From Chelativorans sp. Marseille-P2723 (GTDB taxonomy: Bacteria > Pseudomonadota > Alphaproteobacteria > Rhizobiales > Rhizobiaceae): a stretch of 64,000 nt of DNA. Both the position numbers and the translations under genes were made by a program. Positions 63,287 to 64,000 of this stretch are shown piece by piece. The notes beneath the pieces were generated by a model, which was not told the DNA's origin, searched no databases, and saw only the letters and a list, made by a program, of their open reading frames with translations. Location: assembly GCF_902809845.1 (NCBI RefSeq), contig NZ_CADDWI010000008.1, positions 558,001-622,000 of the forward strand, read 5' to 3'. Within the stretch, counting starts at the first letter, position 1. Each line of letters opens with the position of its first letter.

Positions 63287-64000
63287 ATGAAGGTCGTCAT
63301 TTGCGGAGCTGGGCAGGTCGGCTATGGCATCGCCGAGCGGCTCGCGGCAGAGCAGAACGACGTATCCATTATCGACACATCTGCCGATCTCATCCGGACA
63401 GTCCGTGATTCGCTCGATGTGCGCGGCTTCGTCGGCCACGGCTCACACCCTGAGGTGCTCGCTGCCGCCGGCGCCGAGCAGGCCGACATGATCATCGCGG
63501 TGACTCTCCACGACGAAGTCAACATGATCGCCTGCCAGGTTGCGCATGCACTTTTCGAGGTGCCGACCAAGATCGCGCGGATTCGCTCGCAATCCTATCT
63601 GCAGCCCCACTATATGGACCTGTTCTCGCGCGATCATCTGCCGATCGACGTGATCATCTCGCCGGAAATCGAGGTGGGCGAGATGGTATTGCGGCGCATC
63701 GCGCTGCCGGGGGCCACGGATGTCGTTACCTTTGCCGATGGCAAGGTGGTCATGGTGGCCATCGAATGCCTCGAGGAGTGCCCGGTGATCAACACGCCGC
63801 TGGCCCAGCTCACCGAACTTTTTCCTGACTTGCCTTCGACAGTCGTTGGCCTGTCGCGAAATGGCAGTCTTTTCGTTCCCCGTTCGAGCGATCAACTCCT
63901 GGCGGGGGACCTGGCCTATGTCGTCACCACTAAGGAGCAGGTACGCCGCACGCTAGGACTATTCGGCCATGAGGAGACCGCAGCGACACGCATCGTCATA
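63287..64000 (+). CDS. trkA: Trk potassium uptake regulator TrkA (3' truncated by window edge)
   Basis: The first 238 codons are inside the window. The protein begins MKVVICGAGQVGYGIAERLA, an NAD-binding Rossmann (RCK_N) motif, followed by AEQADMIIAVTLHDEVNMIA and a first RCK_C domain (VEVGEMVLRRIALPGATDVV-type). TrkA is the cytoplasmic gating subunit of Trk K+ channels; a full protein has two such halves (~458 aa). The gene is 7 bp after ntrX; ntrYX-trkA(-hfq) is conserved in alphaproteobacteria. Confidence 0.95.
   Translation, partial: MKVVICGAGQVGYGIAERLAAEQNDVSIIDTSADLIRTVRDSLDVRGFVGHGSHPEVLAAAGAEQADMIIAVTLHDEVNMIACQVAHALFEVPTKIARIRSQSYLQPHYMDLFSRDHLPIDVIISPEIEVGEMVLRRIALPGATDVVTFADGKVVMVAIECLEECPVINTPLAQLTELFPDLPSTVVGLSRNGSLFVPRSSDQLLAGDLAYVVTTKEQVRRTLGLFGHEETAATRIVI

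Overview
The window looks like a chromosomal segment of an alphaproteobacterium of the order Hyphomicrobiales (Rhizobiales), probably Phyllobacteriaceae-like. The grounds are a GC-rich sequence, the order dusB-ntrB-ntrC-ntrY-ntrX-trkA, an ispD-ispF fusion, E1-beta with its own lipoyl domain, the neighbourhood trpD-trpC-moaC-moeA-lexA, a GTTC-N7-GTTC SOS box and a typical rhizobial intergenic repeat. Genus cannot be decided from the sequence. No rRNA, tRNA, CRISPR array, IS element or replication origin was seen.

Left part (1-25.5 kb, mixed and partly accessory). It opens with the 3' part of a dimethylglycine/sarcosine dehydrogenase-type gene and a GlxA/GbdR-type regulator that probably belongs with it. 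Then come a DUF1127 micro-gene divergent from a LysR regulator, a stand-alone LigD-type polymerase and a small proline-rich ORF with three PPxY motifs. The minus-strand cluster 11414-6196 is a corrinoid/tetrahydrofolate one-carbon module: a small 'virulence factor' family protein, MTHFR C-terminal-domain protein, MetF-like reductase, methyl-THF methyltransferase and a corrinoid-enzyme reactivase. A palindrome resembling ArsR-type (SahR/SamR) methionine-cycle operators lies inside it. The substrate methyltransferase and corrinoid protein that such a module needs are not here. Next are exoD, a GH9 glycoside hydrolase, a RecD-like helicase, a SpoIIAA-like protein, pdxJ, kup, a TetR regulator with an 18-bp perfect palindrome, and ilvC.

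The most unusual gene is at 21197-23566, inserted between ilvC and hisI. It encodes a 789-aa protein whose last ~165 residues carry the complete R-S-E signature of pertussis-toxin/CARDS-type ADP-ribosyltransferases, on a long unrecognised N-terminal part. Its base composition differs from the flanking core genes and no immunity gene is evident.

Right part (23.7-64 kb, core). hisI-folE, an IscU/NifU-like scaffold protein, thrS, yidD, gltA, gltX, comEC, lexA, moeA, moaC, trpC, trpD and a PpiD-like chaperone are followed by tpiA, secG, pyrG, kdsA, eno, ftsB, pdhA, pdhB, pdhC, an HdeD-like membrane protein, lpd, a GlsB/YeaQ protein, lipA, a COQ10/RatA protein, cinA and ispDF. The window ends with dusB-ntrBC-ntrYX and a truncated trkA. 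From tpiA to lipA the genes cover lower glycolysis, CTP and Kdo synthesis, septum formation, and the whole pyruvate dehydrogenase complex with the lipoate synthase that supplies its cofactor. The ntr genes form two histidine kinase/AAA+ regulator pairs for nitrogen control.
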